Counted from the first letter of the stretch, positions 8,424 to 17,421 are shown. The stretch is 64,000 nt of DNA from Oceanobacter mangrovi (GCF_019740315.1 NZ_JAHXZR010000007.1:62001-126000); one strand, 5' to 3'. Numbers and translations are program-made. The notes: a model not told the origin generated them from the letters alone.

Positions 8424-9053
8424 TTATCTCCCGGAGTTCTTTTCGAGCTCAAAGCGGATAATGTTACGAACACCCGATACTTCAACCGGCTTGCCGTTCA
8501 CGATCTTGGGTTTGTACTTGAACTTCTTCACCGCAGCCAGGGCTTCACGATCGAAGATACTCGGTGGTGCCGCTTCAATAACTACCGGGTTTGTTACTGT
8601 ACCCAGCGTTGTTACTGTGAACTCAACCACGACATAACCTTCGATACCCTTCTGGGCCGCTCGACGTGGATAGTTCGGCGCAACCTTGACGATTGGCAGG
8701 TATTCACCGTCGCCACCGCCACCCGACAAACCGGCATCGACGTTGAGGTCGGCACCAATATCAAAGCCACCCACATCAAAACCTTCGGTATTGGCCTTGG
8801 CCACTTCCGGTTTTGGCATTTCTGGTTTTGGTGGTTCCTTCTGGGCCACCGGAGGCTTCTCTGGCTTGCGTTCCTTGGTCTGCACCTCGTCATCCGGCTT
8901 GTCCATAACAAAGCTCTGGAGACGGCCGTAGTCCTGCTCGTTCAGTACAGAGCCGCCACTGTTAATGAGGCTCTGCATGACCCAGAACACTGCAAAGGTC
9001 GCAACCGCGGCAACTGCCAGTGCACCACTCCAGCGTAGCAGGGATGGAAACAT
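8424..9053 (-). CDS. tonB: TonB family energy-transducing protein
   Basis: Carries energy from the ExbB/ExbD proton channel to outer-membrane receptors. The 209-aa protein has an N-terminal membrane anchor (WSGALAVAAVATFAVFWVM, residues about 7-25), a Pro/Lys/Glu spacer (KPEKPPVAQKEPPKPEMPKP), and a C-terminal TonB domain (YPRRAAQKGIEGYVVVEFTV, then IFDREALAAVKKFKYKP). The short spacer is typical of TonB2 proteins rather than E. coli TonB. I take the ATG two bases after the exbD stop. The gene lies between exbD and the TPR gene in one operon. Confidence 0.93.
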   Translation of the reverse strand: MFPSLLRWSGALAVAAVATFAVFWVMQSLINSGGSVLNEQDYGRLQSFVMDKPDDEVQTKERKPEKPPVAQKEPPKPEMPKPEVAKANTEGFDVGGFDIGADLNVDAGLSGGGGDGEYLPIVKVAPNYPRRAAQKGIEGYVVVEFTVTTLGTVTNPVVIEAAPPSIFDREALAAVKKFKYKPKIVNGKPVEVSGVRNIIRFELEKNSGR

Positions 9054-9054
9054 A

Positions 9055-9465
9055 TCAGCGCTCCTGTGTTGACAGGGATACGTCGTATACACCCGCTGCA
9101 CGGGCTGCATCCATAACGGCGACCAGGGTTTTGGTTCTGGCTTCCTGGTCTGCCTGAATCACCACAGTACCCTGTGGGTTTTCGGCATGCATACGTTCGA
9201 TGTTGGCGCGTACCTGACTTTCATCAACCCGACGCTTGTCGATCCAGATCTCGTTGGTATCACTGATGGCAATCAGGATATTGGCGCGAGGCTTGGCCGA
9301 TGACGTACTGGCATCCGGACGATTCACTTCAATACCGGTCTCTTTCACGAAAGAGGCGGTAACAATGAAGAAGATCAGCATGATGAACACCACGTCCAGC
9401 ATTGGCGTGATGTCGATTTCGCCTTCCTCGGCTTGTGGAGTCAGATTTGAAAAACCGCGTCTCAT
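9055..9465 (-). CDS. exbD: ExbD/TolR family proton-channel subunit
   Basis: Membrane partner of ExbB in the proton-driven TonB motor. The 136-aa protein has one membrane helix (residues about 22-42, PMLDVVFIMLIFFIVTASFV) containing the conserved Asp (D23-like, in DITPMLDVVF) that carries protons, and a periplasmic domain ending VYDVSLSTQER. The next gene, tonB, begins two bases beyond its stop codon and exbB lies 17 bases upstream, so the set is translated together. TolR is the alternative family member, but context with TonB makes ExbD the better call. Confidence 0.93.
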   Translation of the reverse strand: MRRGFSNLTPQAEEGEIDITPMLDVVFIMLIFFIVTASFVKETGIEVNRPDASTSSAKPRANILIAISDTNEIWIDKRRVDESQVRANIERMHAENPQGTVVIQADQEARTKTLVAVMDAARAAGVYDVSLSTQER

Positions 9466-9482
9466 AGCAATCTTCTCTTGTA

Positions 9483-10004
9483 TTAGTGATCGAAGGTCAG
9501 CTGGTCTTCGATTCGGATCTTTTCCCGCTTGATATAACGATCAAGCAGCGATTGTGCAAATACACCGGTAATCGCACCTACCATCCCGGCCATGGTCGGA
9601 ATCGTGGCTTTGGAAATACCGGACGCCATGGCTTTCGGGCTACCACTGCCGAGAAAGGCCATCACGTCGAACACTTCAATCATGCCGTATACGGTACCCA
9701 GCAGGCCGAACAACGGCGCCAGACCAATCAGCATCTTGATGGTGCTCATGTTGGAAGACAGTTCGTAGGACAGCGTGCTCAACAGATCCTGACGGATCTG
9801 GTGCGCTGCCCAGGAACGACGTTCGCTACGAGCTTCCCATTCAGCCACCGCCGCCTTGACGTACGAACGGTGCACAAACAGAAAGTAACCAACGCGCTCC
9901 AGAACCAGCAACCACAGAATAAATACCAGCCCGAGGATGGCGTAGAGGACTTCGCCCCCACGCTCCATGAACAGGTAAACAGGTTCGTAGAGTTGCCCAA
10001 ACAT
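9483..10004 (-). CDS. exbB: ExbB/MotA/TolQ family proton channel, short form
   Basis: The 173-aa membrane protein is the short ExbB2-type channel subunit. It has an N-terminal helix (GGEVLYAILGLVFILWLLVL), a cytoplasmic loop, and two C-terminal helices with the conserved family run LIGLAPLFGLLGTVYGMIEV and the Thr/Gly-rich AGMVGAITGVFAQSLLD. It pairs with the longer MotA/TolQ/ExbB protein directly upstream; having both in one operon defines TonB2/TtpC systems of Vibrio and Shewanella. Gaps to both neighbours are under 20 bases. Confidence 0.92.
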   Translation of the reverse strand: MFGQLYEPVYLFMERGGEVLYAILGLVFILWLLVLERVGYFLFVHRSYVKAAVAEWEARSERRSWAAHQIRQDLLSTLSYELSSNMSTIKMLIGLAPLFGLLGTVYGMIEVFDVMAFLGSGSPKAMASGISKATIPTMAGMVGAITGVFAQSLLDRYIKREKIRIEDQLTFDH

Positions 10005-10009
10005 AGTGA

Positions 10010-11380
10010 TCAGGCCGCTTTAGCGTGAGACTGTTCAGACTGACGCGCCAGGATACCAGTCGCGCGTTCTTCCAGAATCATCAGCAGTTCACGGCTACGG
10101 TTGTTGGTCAGGGTATGCAGGAACACACATGGAATCGCTGCCACCAGACCCAGAACGGTCGTCACCAGAGCCTGGGAAATACCACCAGCCATCAGTTTTG
10201 GATCACCAGTACCAAACAGGGACATGGTTTCGAACACGTCGATCATACCGGTTACCGTACCCAGCAGACCCAGCAGCGGGGCAACCACGGAGATGATCTT
10301 GATCCAGCCGATAGCGCGGGTCAGACGTGGGATTTCGGCTGAGATCGCTTCACCCAGGTGCAGTTCCAGCGTTTCGATATCGGCATCCTTGTTAGCCTGG
10401 AATACCGCCATCACACGGCCCAGAGCATTGTCTTCACGTGGAGTTTCAGAAGCCATCTGCTTGCGGATCTTCATGCTTTCCAGCTGCAGTACAAACATAC
10501 GCCACAGGGCAACCACGATACCGATCGCACCCAGTACCAGAATGATGTAACCAACCACACCGCCCTGATCCACACGCTCGCTCATTTCAGGAGACTGGCC
10601 CAGAATCTTCAGCAGCTGACCACGTGCAGGGTCGATCCAGAAGTTGGTCAGGGTTGCACCAGAAGCGGATTCCAGCTGCACAATCGGGTCGGTGTAACGG
10701 GAGCCAGGTTGCTTGTCGAGTTCAACCAGACGGCCGGATTCCAGATCCCAGTTCAGGTACTTGCCATCGGATACCGCGTTGAAACCACCAATACGAACAA
10801 CTTTCTTCTGTACAGTGTCACCGGAAGGTACCACTACGTCAGCAGTGTATTCAGAAACACGGCCGCTGTAGGTTGCTTCGCGCTGCATTTCAAACCACAG
10901 CTGTTCCAGCTGGTCGATAGAAGGCAGTTTGGAAGAAGAACCGGCAGTCACAATCAGATCACGCAGGAATTCGTTACGGCCTGGCAGCTCGGAGCTGACC
11001 ACAGAACCTTCGAATACCGCGCTGGTGTCGCCCGCAACCTGTTGCAGCACACCAAACAGTTCTTTCAGGGAGCCCATACGCTCGGTCAGACGCGCCTGCT
11101 CTTCAGCGATTTTGGCGTCGTTATCGGCGAATTTGGCTTCCTTGGTTTCACTTTCCTTGATCAGGCTGTCGCGCTCATTAATCGCGGCAGTGAGCATTTT
11201 TTGCTGCTCAACCTTGTCAGAGTTGAAACGCTTCAGACGCTGCTGGAACTCCGCGTTATCACGGGCCTGACCCTGTTTCACCAGGTTCAGCAGATCGTCG
11301 ACAGACAGAGTGTCCGCGGCGGAAGCTGTGTTAAAACCGAACGCCAGTGCAGCGGACAGTACAATAGCCTTGAATTTCAT
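10010..11380 (-). CDS. TtpC-like MotA/TolQ/ExbB protein with long periplasmic extension
   Basis: A 456-aa protein with a signal peptide (MKFKAIVLSAALAFGFNTAS), a periplasmic region of about 250 residues that starts as a Glu/Lys-rich coiled coil (residues about 30-110), then three membrane helices of the MotA/TolQ/ExbB family near residues 280, 370 and 415 (ISVVAPLLGLLGTVTGMID is the conserved channel run). In Vibrio, TtpC is a fourth component required by the TonB2 system; the architecture here matches. Its ATG shares one base with the stop of the DUF3450 gene (TAATG), so the two are translationally coupled. Confidence 0.9.
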   Translation of the reverse strand: MKFKAIVLSAALAFGFNTASAADTLSVDDLLNLVKQGQARDNAEFQQRLKRFNSDKVEQQKMLTAAINERDSLIKESETKEAKFADNDAKIAEEQARLTERMGSLKELFGVLQQVAGDTSAVFEGSVVSSELPGRNEFLRDLIVTAGSSSKLPSIDQLEQLWFEMQREATYSGRVSEYTADVVVPSGDTVQKKVVRIGGFNAVSDGKYLNWDLESGRLVELDKQPGSRYTDPIVQLESASGATLTNFWIDPARGQLLKILGQSPEMSERVDQGGVVGYIILVLGAIGIVVALWRMFVLQLESMKIRKQMASETPREDNALGRVMAVFQANKDADIETLELHLGEAISAEIPRLTRAIGWIKIISVVAPLLGLLGTVTGMIDVFETMSLFGTGDPKLMAGGISQALVTTVLGLVAAIPCVFLHTLTNNRSRELLMILEERATGILARQSEQSHAKAA

Positions 11381-12138
11381 TATTTGGACTCCTGTGGGGC
11401 TGCAACGGGTACCTGAATCAGAGCAGGAGCAGCCTGCTCACGAGCAATACGGATACCGGCGATCAGCTTGCCCTTCATACCCTGGTCGAGAGCATCCCAC
11501 TGCTTGCTGGTGCTGTTCCAGACACCCAGGCTGTTGCCATCAAGAGATTGGTACATCAGCGAAATACGACCAACGCGCAGGAAGTCCACTTCGCGGCCTT
11601 CCAGCGTGCCGCGATAGGATTCGATAGTACGGCCGTAATCAATCTCGGCCTGGTAAGCTTCCATTACCTTGCGGTATTTTTCCGCCACAGTAACGTCTGA
11701 ACGGCCCATCAGGGACTTCAGGTTTTCAACACGCTTGCTACGCTCTTCAACCAGGAAAGGCACGTCGGCTTTCACAAACTGGTCGATGGAGTCGATCATG
11801 CGCAGCATCAGCGGGGTGATCTGACGTTCAACCAGAGTCACCTTGTCGATGCTATCCTGAATGGAAGTCAGCTCGTCTTCCTGCGCAGCCAGCTGCTTGT
11901 CCAGCTGCTCAATGTATACTTTCAGACCGTCGGCTTCTTTAACCACGCCACGGTATTCACGCTCAGCGGCACGAATGCTGTTGTCGATGGAATCAATCTT
12001 CTGCTGTGATTCCTGAGCCTTGTTCACGCGGCTCACGCCCTTGTCGATGGCAGTGTTCACATCAGCTGCATTTACACCAGAAACGGCACCAACGCCGATG
12101 ATGGCAGCAGCCAGCAGATTTCGAGTTCGCAGTAGCAT
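11380..12138 (-). CDS. DUF3450 periplasmic coiled-coil protein
   Basis: First gene of the TonB2-type operon. The 252-aa product has a signal peptide (MLLRTRNLLAAAIIGVGAVS, cleavage near VNAAD) and long predicted coiled coils (residues about 35-105, for example LKVYIEQLDKQLAAQEDEL), then LRMIDSIDQFVKADVPFL and YRGTLEGREVDFLRVGRI, which are characteristic of DUF3450. The family almost always precedes a TtpC-type gene; its molecular role is not established. It likely contacts the periplasmic coiled coil of the next gene product; that is inference from shared architecture and coupling. Confidence 0.9.
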   Translation of the reverse strand: MLLRTRNLLAAAIIGVGAVSGVNAADVNTAIDKGVSRVNKAQESQQKIDSIDNSIRAAEREYRGVVKEADGLKVYIEQLDKQLAAQEDELTSIQDSIDKVTLVERQITPLMLRMIDSIDQFVKADVPFLVEERSKRVENLKSLMGRSDVTVAEKYRKVMEAYQAEIDYGRTIESYRGTLEGREVDFLRVGRISLMYQSLDGNSLGVWNSTSKQWDALDQGMKGKLIAGIRIAREQAAPALIQVPVAAPQESK

Positions 12139-12368
12139 ATTCTTTACCTGTTAGACTCCGATTTGCCTGTGTTTCTGCAGGCCCTCAATAATGAGCCCGC
12201 ACATTACTTCAATCTCATGACACCTTTGTTACAGGGTTTCCATGGATTTTTCCATACCAAATGATAAAAAATCTCAATTTCATTAAGTTTTTTGCGGAAC
12301 TCTCTGTCCCAAAACGCAAAACGGCGCCCGAAGGCGCCGTTTTAGGCTAACACCGTTAAATCCGGCTA
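12139..12368. other. Intergenic region upstream of the TonB2-type operon
   Basis: About 230 bases that should hold the promoter of the leftward DUF3450-to-TPR operon. It contains AT-rich runs (CCAAATGATAAAAAATC) but no Fur, PhoB or sigma-E match that I find convincing. The right part holds the terminator of the lipoprotein gene. Confidence 0.5.
12318..12343 (-). terminator. Rho-independent terminator after the lipoprotein gene
   Basis: A perfect 11-base stem, AAAACGGCGCC and GGCGCCGTTTT, with a four-base loop. It lies 25 bases past the stop codon of the leftward lipoprotein gene and reads into T-rich sequence on that strand. It separates this gene from the TonB2-type operon, which therefore needs its own promoter. 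Confidence 0.85.
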
Positions 12369-13949
12369 TTACTCAGTGATAATAGTCTTGGATTCGATGG
12401 TGTAAGCAGTTGCAGGAGTTGCAGTCAAAGCCAGGTTGGAGTTGACAACGACATAGGTAGAGTCATTGGTCAGCTTGTCTTCAACACCGTCATACAGAGA
12501 CTCGGTTACACCACTGGCAAAAGTCAGAGTAGTGTCAGTTGAGCAGTAGATACCATTGAATGCATCAGCGCGATCGTCGTATGAAGTTTCGACGTAATCG
12601 TCTTTGATGTAAGCACAGGCGTTGATATCACCAGCCATGAAGATGTTGAAGAACTGACCTTCAGTACCTTCTTTCAGCATGATGCCGTTGCTCTGGGAAC
12701 CGCCAGTCTGACGAGAAGTGAAGGCAGTTACGTTAGCAACAGTTGGGTTGGACTCCAGGTAGGCAGACTCATAGTCGTCACCACGGGTATCCAGCTCGAA
12801 CACTTCGTTAGAAGTAGCGTCAGAAGACTGGGACCAGGTTTGAACAATCAGAGCGTACTGGATGTTACCAACGAAGCCTTCGTCCCAGTCGATGCTGTCG
12901 TCTTTGGCGCCGGTGATTACCAGGTGAGTTACGTCTGGCGCACCACCGAAGAATTCAACACCATCGTCATAGTTGTTGTTGATCTGGATGTAATCCAGAG
13001 TAGTACCGTAACCAACGGACTGGAAGCTGATACCGTTCAGCTCATCACCGTCTGCACCAGTTTGAGCACCGGCTTCGGTCACGATCACATACTTCAGGGT
13101 ACCAGTGCTGTCAGAGTTGTCGTAACCACCGAAGTAGCCCGCATCACCTTCACCAACCAGGTTACAGTAATCGTTCTCAGAAGAATCGCCACACTTGTTG
13201 TTGTAGGCGTAACCTTGCAGAACCAGACCACCCCATTCGCCGTCGCCACCAAAGTCTTCGGAACCAGCGAAGGTTTCAGTTGCATCACCAGAGAAGATGA
13301 TTGGCTGATCAGCAGTACCTACAGCATTAATGGAGCTGCCACGAGTAACGGTCAGGGACGCACCGGAATCACTCATGAAGATGGTGCCAGCTGGAATGGT
13401 CAGAGTGGCGTTATCAACAGTGTTATCAGAAGAAGTCAGCTTCTTGTTGCCATCGCCAACGTAAACCTGACCGGCCAGGTTCCAGATAACGTCGTTGGTC
13501 AGTTCGGTATCTTCATCGATAGAGCCAGACAGACGACACTTGATGAAATCCTGACCATCCAGAGTAACAGTTTCGCCGGTGTCGAAAACGTTACCAGAAG
13601 CCAGAGAAGGACATTCAGTAGCTGCAGTGATGCCATCCATGTTTGGAGTGAAATCTTCAGCGATAGAATCCTGCCAGTTGGTAACTACGGCACCACCTGA
13701 AACGATGTCAGTAGCAGCCGGAATAGAACCAGCCAGTGCAAAGGAGTACCAGGCATCAGTTGCAGATGGGTCTACAGCACCAACATAGGTAGTCTGATCG
13801 AAAGTGAAGTCAGGGTTGGAGCTCAGACTTTTGGTTGCAGAAGTAGAATCAGAGCTACCACCGCTGCTGCTGCTACCGCCACCACAAGCAGCCAGAGAAG
13901 CCGCAGCAATTGCCAGAGGCAGTACTTTATACAGGGTTTTCAATTCCAT
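12369..13949 (-). CDS. Large Gly/Ser-rich lipoprotein, probable beta-helix, linked to the TonB receptor
   Basis: A 526-aa lipoprotein with a clear signal and lipobox (MELKTLYKVLPLAIAAASLA then ACGGGSSSSGG). The mature part is acidic, rich in Asn/Asp/Gly/Thr, with repeated short strands (LTIPAGTIFMSDSGASLTV, IFSGDATETF, WGGLVLQGYAYNNKC) typical of right-handed parallel beta-helix proteins, and four or more Cys that could pair. It follows the receptor gene by 87 bases, with a hairpin between. Similar lipoproteins beside TonB receptors are seen in marine gammaproteobacteria, but I know no established function. A surface or periplasmic partner that captures substrate is plausible inference. Confidence 0.8.
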   Translation of the reverse strand: MELKTLYKVLPLAIAAASLAACGGGSSSSGGSSDSTSATKSLSSNPDFTFDQTTYVGAVDPSATDAWYSFALAGSIPAATDIVSGGAVVTNWQDSIAEDFTPNMDGITAATECPSLASGNVFDTGETVTLDGQDFIKCRLSGSIDEDTELTNDVIWNLAGQVYVGDGNKKLTSSDNTVDNATLTIPAGTIFMSDSGASLTVTRGSSINAVGTADQPIIFSGDATETFAGSEDFGGDGEWGGLVLQGYAYNNKCGDSSENDYCNLVGEGDAGYFGGYDNSDSTGTLKYVIVTEAGAQTGADGDELNGISFQSVGYGTTLDYIQINNNYDDGVEFFGGAPDVTHLVITGAKDDSIDWDEGFVGNIQYALIVQTWSQSSDATSNEVFELDTRGDDYESAYLESNPTVANVTAFTSRQTGGSQSNGIMLKEGTEGQFFNIFMAGDINACAYIKDDYVETSYDDRADAFNGIYCSTDTTLTFASGVTESLYDGVEDKLTNDSTYVVVNSNLALTATPATAYTIESKTIITE

Positions 13950-13975
13950 GTTGTCCTCGACACATCGTTTTAAAA

Positions 13976-14002
13976 GAGACCTGACTAAAATAATCAGGTC
14001 TC
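13976..14002 (-). terminator. Hairpin between receptor and lipoprotein genes
   Basis: A perfect 9-base stem, GAGACCTGA and TCAGGTCTC, with a nine-base AT loop. Read leftward it is followed by TTTTAAAA, so it may be a partial terminator that lowers expression of the lipoprotein relative to the receptor. Confidence 0.65.
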
Positions 14003-14036
14003 ATTACATTGATATTACATTCAGATAATATTTTGA

Positions 14037-17000
14037 TTAGAACTGGTAACCGAGGCCGATATTAAATTCACGACCTGGATAATAGCTACGAGTCAAACGG
14101 CCACCCTGTTCCTGACGAATTTCAGAATCTGTCAGGTTTTTAATAGAGGCACTAATTGTCATATCTTCAATAAGAGGATATTTGGCATTGATATCTACCA
14201 CAGCCCTTGCAAGACGTTTCTCATCCGGCTTGTTAGCCTGATCTTCCGGAATTGCGTAGAGGGACTCACCGGTATAATTCATTACCAGAGTGGCTTCCAG
14301 GCCGCTTTCGTAATCATCAAATGCGACCTGCAAGTTAGCCAGGCTGGACGGCTGTCCCTGCATGTCGCGACGACGAATGACACGACCAGAGCTGTTCATC
14401 TGTTCAACCTGAGTGCTGAATACAGAGAAGTTACCCGACAAACGCAGACCGTAGTCCATACCCAGTTCAAAGTCCTTCGCCGCACTCATTTCAACACCTT
14501 TGGCAACAGCATCGCCGGAGTTGTCATAGCTGTACACAAAGTCTTCAGATGAACCAGCAACAACAGAAGTTACACGCTCAATGGCATTGTCAATCGCCTT
14601 GTGGAATACCCCCAGGCTGACACTTTCACTATCAGAGAAGTAGTACTCAGCACGGGCATCAATGCTGGTGACATCTGCCGCAGTCAGATTTTCGTTACCG
14701 ATATAAAGTTCGCCGGTTGAGCTGTCGCGGAACTGGGCTGGAGAAATTTCACGGAAGTCCGGACGGTTCACTGATTTGTAGTAAGACAGACGGAACTGGG
14801 TATCTTCCAATGCCATCACAGTGACGTTCACACTTGGATAGAAATCGTCATCCTTAACTTCAGCAGATACCTGACTGCCCGTGGACTGATCCTTGTCAGT
14901 CTCAACACTCAAAGTACTGCTCTCGTAACGGCCACCGGCCTCGACCTTGACCACATCAAACAGTTCAAAGGACGGCATCAGATAAAAAGCAGAGTAATCC
15001 CAATCACCTGTGTAGCTGGCCTTGTAATCCGAGTTGGAAGACAGACTGAAGGTACCGCTATCAAATGCAGACTGCAGCAGAATATCAGACAAGTCGCGCT
15101 GGTAAGCGAGACTGTCGGAAACAACACCGGTAGTACCATAGCTGTATGAATAGCTGTTGGAATCACGTGAACGAGTCATCAACGACAGACCCGCAGCAAC
15201 GTTCAGTACATAGCTATCGGCTTGCAACGGAGAGATTTTGCCGTCCAGAGTGAAGTTTGCAGCGCTGTCATCCATTTCCAGCCACTCACGGGTCGGCTCG
15301 TCATTGGAGAAGAAACGCAATCCATCGGAATAATCATTTGCCAATGGATTAAATGAGTTATCTGCAGCAACCTGGTTAATAGAGTCCGGGTTATAACGGC
15401 TATATGAAATAGCATCCGGCATATCCAGGCTGGCATCGGAATAAGTTACACCCCAGTTAACCACAGCATCCATGAATTCCGGAAAATCGATATCACCGGT
15501 AAACTGCTGCATAAAGAACTGACGTTCCTGCCAGCTGTAGCGATATTTCTCTTCAAATGTACGGTTTTCACCAAACAAACCTGTCTGAATATCACTTTCG
15601 TTCTGGGTATTGCGCAACAGCATGGTATTTGAAGTAACAGAATAATCACTTCCGGACAGGGTAAATACCAGAGCACCGCTCAAATCAATGTTATTGGTTA
15701 CGCGAACATCTTCAAATTCAGACTGTTCAGACAGTTCACCCGCTGCAAGTGCGTAACTTTCACGATCCTGATCCTGACGGTCCCACTTGTTGCTGTAACG
15801 TACCGTCGCCTTATAAGACAGATCGCCAAAAGAATACTCACCCAACAGGTCGCCGAAAGAACCTTCCAGAGAAAGGTTTGGCTTGGCTGTCGTATTGTCT
15901 GCTTCCAGTTGACCAAGATCCAGCATTTCGCCCGCTTCGGAGCCAGAAACGCTGGCACTGGAAGAAGAGCCGAATGATTTGGCAGATCCACTCAGGTCAC
16001 GATCCGATGAACCGATACCCAGCAGTTCCAACCCGGAGGTTTTCTGCATCCGTACAGTTTCACCAGTCGTACCAGACTTGTAACCGATCGACAGCTTCAG
16101 ACTGCCTTCACGTTCAGGCTCTGCGTCTTTCGACAGGATATTGATGGTTGCACCAGCTGCATCACTTGGCAGATTGGCAGAGCCGGTCTTGGCAACATTG
16201 AGGGAAGAAATGACCGCCGACGGGAAAATGTCCAGTGGTACCACCCGACGGGTTGGATCCGGGCTTGGCATCATTGCACCGTTCATCAGTACGGTGGTGT
16301 AACGTTCGTTCAGACCACGTACCACCGCATACTTGCCACCGGAAATGGTAACACCAGCAACACGCTTCAGGGCTGAGGCCGCATCAGAGTCGCCGAAACG
16401 GGAAAATTGCTCAGAGCCAATCGCATCCAGTACGCCAGAGGCATCACGCTGCTGTGCGGTAGTGGTGTTCGGGATATAAGAACCAACAGCGACCACTTCT
16501 TCGATCACGCCGTTGCCAGACATACCCAGAGTCAGGTTAACACCAGTGTTGACGTTAGACATCACGCGTACGCCCTTGATGTCTTGCTTACCGTAGTTCG
16601 GGTGAGCAATGGACACTTCGTACTGGCCACGTGGCAGTTCAAACGCAAAATAGCCTTCAGCATCGGTTACCACCGCCATGTCGGTACCAACAATGGAGAT
16701 GCTGGCGCCAGCAACCGGGCCACCGGTTTCTTCTGACTGCAGATAGCCAGAAATCTGGCCAACGGCTGGCGCTTCTTCCTGACCCGGGGTGTAAACCAGC
16801 ACGTCTTCCAGCGCTTCGCCGCCAACCACTTCTACCTGGATCTCGGCATTCTGGGCACCGTTGTCGGTGTTGAACTGGAACTCACCCAGCCACTCGCCGT
16901 ATTTGGACAGTTCAACCGAGTGGTTGCCAGCATCGATGTTGAAGCTGACAAAGCCGGTGTTACCAATCAACTGCTTCTGACCGTCTACGCTGACCGCGAC

Positions 17001-17111
17001 GTCGCGCATGGAAGCGCCATCTTCGGTGATGTAGAACACGGCTTCACCAGCCATAACCTGAGAAACGAAAAGAGTAGACGCTGCGGTGAGCATGACTCGT
17101 GTCGGTTTCAT
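14037..17111 (-). CDS. TonB-dependent outer-membrane receptor with carboxypeptidase-like N-terminal domain
   Basis: An outer-membrane active transporter, 1024 aa. The signal peptide is MKPTRVMLTAASTLFVSQVM. A beta-sandwich-like stretch of about 100 residues follows (ITEDGASMRDVAVSVDGQ), then a CarboxypepD_reg-like domain (SGYLQSEETGGPVAGASISI; VTDAEGYFAFELPRGQYEV). Next come a TonB-box-like GVIEEVVAVGSYIP, the plug (YAVVRGLNERYTTVLMNGAM, then SDAAGATINI), and a barrel ending in YYPGREFNIGLGYQF with terminal Phe. I reject the upstream ATG, which adds 33 unrelated residues. A Pho-box-like array lies upstream and a full TonB2-type energising set downstream, so this is probably its client. The substrate is unknown. 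Confidence 0.93.
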   Translation of the reverse strand: MKPTRVMLTAASTLFVSQVMAGEAVFYITEDGASMRDVAVSVDGQKQLIGNTGFVSFNIDAGNHSVELSKYGEWLGEFQFNTDNGAQNAEIQVEVVGGEALEDVLVYTPGQEEAPAVGQISGYLQSEETGGPVAGASISIVGTDMAVVTDAEGYFAFELPRGQYEVSIAHPNYGKQDIKGVRVMSNVNTGVNLTLGMSGNGVIEEVVAVGSYIPNTTTAQQRDASGVLDAIGSEQFSRFGDSDAASALKRVAGVTISGGKYAVVRGLNERYTTVLMNGAMMPSPDPTRRVVPLDIFPSAVISSLNVAKTGSANLPSDAAGATINILSKDAEPEREGSLKLSIGYKSGTTGETVRMQKTSGLELLGIGSSDRDLSGSAKSFGSSSSASVSGSEAGEMLDLGQLEADNTTAKPNLSLEGSFGDLLGEYSFGDLSYKATVRYSNKWDRQDQDRESYALAAGELSEQSEFEDVRVTNNIDLSGALVFTLSGSDYSVTSNTMLLRNTQNESDIQTGLFGENRTFEEKYRYSWQERQFFMQQFTGDIDFPEFMDAVVNWGVTYSDASLDMPDAISYSRYNPDSINQVAADNSFNPLANDYSDGLRFFSNDEPTREWLEMDDSAANFTLDGKISPLQADSYVLNVAAGLSLMTRSRDSNSYSYSYGTTGVVSDSLAYQRDLSDILLQSAFDSGTFSLSSNSDYKASYTGDWDYSAFYLMPSFELFDVVKVEAGGRYESSTLSVETDKDQSTGSQVSAEVKDDDFYPSVNVTVMALEDTQFRLSYYKSVNRPDFREISPAQFRDSSTGELYIGNENLTAADVTSIDARAEYYFSDSESVSLGVFHKAIDNAIERVTSVVAGSSEDFVYSYDNSGDAVAKGVEMSAAKDFELGMDYGLRLSGNFSVFSTQVEQMNSSGRVIRRRDMQGQPSSLANLQVAFDDYESGLEATLVMNYTGESLYAIPEDQANKPDEKRLARAVVDINAKYPLIEDMTISASIKNLTDSEIRQEQGGRLTRSYYPGREFNIGLGYQF

Positions 17112-17421
17112 TGAGCCCCCTGGAAGGAAATGAAAATATTGTTGGTGGCTGATGAACGACACTCCGGGTCCCCAGACCCCGACGCACTGGCGTGAGAGAT
17201 TTGTCATCAACCACCGGCACCAAACTTAGGGGGGGCAGTATGTTTCTGAAATGTGACAAGCCGGTTGCCACTAGGTGACAGATATATGACAAGCTTTTAC
17301 ACAGTCGCAGGAACTCTGTAAGAAGTTGAAAATTCAGGGATTTAGATCGACTCCCCGAACAGTCATGTGCATGACTGGCGGGGACAGAAGAAGAACGTCA
17401 GGCGAGACTTGCAGGGCTGGA
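17112..17421. other. Upstream region and leader of the TonB receptor gene
   Basis: About 310 bases between two leftward genes. The right end holds the DUF2333 gene's hairpin overlapping its stop. The middle holds the PhoB-like repeats with a possible minus-10 hexamer CATACT (17242 to 17237). The left 125 bases would be the untranslated leader of the receptor mRNA, including a small GGGTC/GACCC hairpin. Confidence 0.6.
17253..17292 (-). promoter_or_regulatory. PhoB-box-like array of 11-bp repeats upstream of the TonB receptor
   Basis: Read leftward, TTGTCAT-ATAT-CTGTCAC is an 11-base-phased pair that matches the PhoB box (CTGTCAT plus four AT-rich bases, repeated). Two more units follow in the same phase, TGGCAAC (weak) and TTGTCAC. 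CATACT lies about 10 bases beyond the last unit, at the position expected for a minus-10 element. This suggests activation by PhoB under phosphate limitation. The motif family is established; the assignment here is inference. Confidence 0.7.

Noticed and set aside
12240-12300. Possible Fur box in the AT-rich promoter region of the TonB2-type operon
   Set aside because: ATGATAAAAAATCTCAATTT matches the GATAATGATAATCATTATC consensus too poorly.
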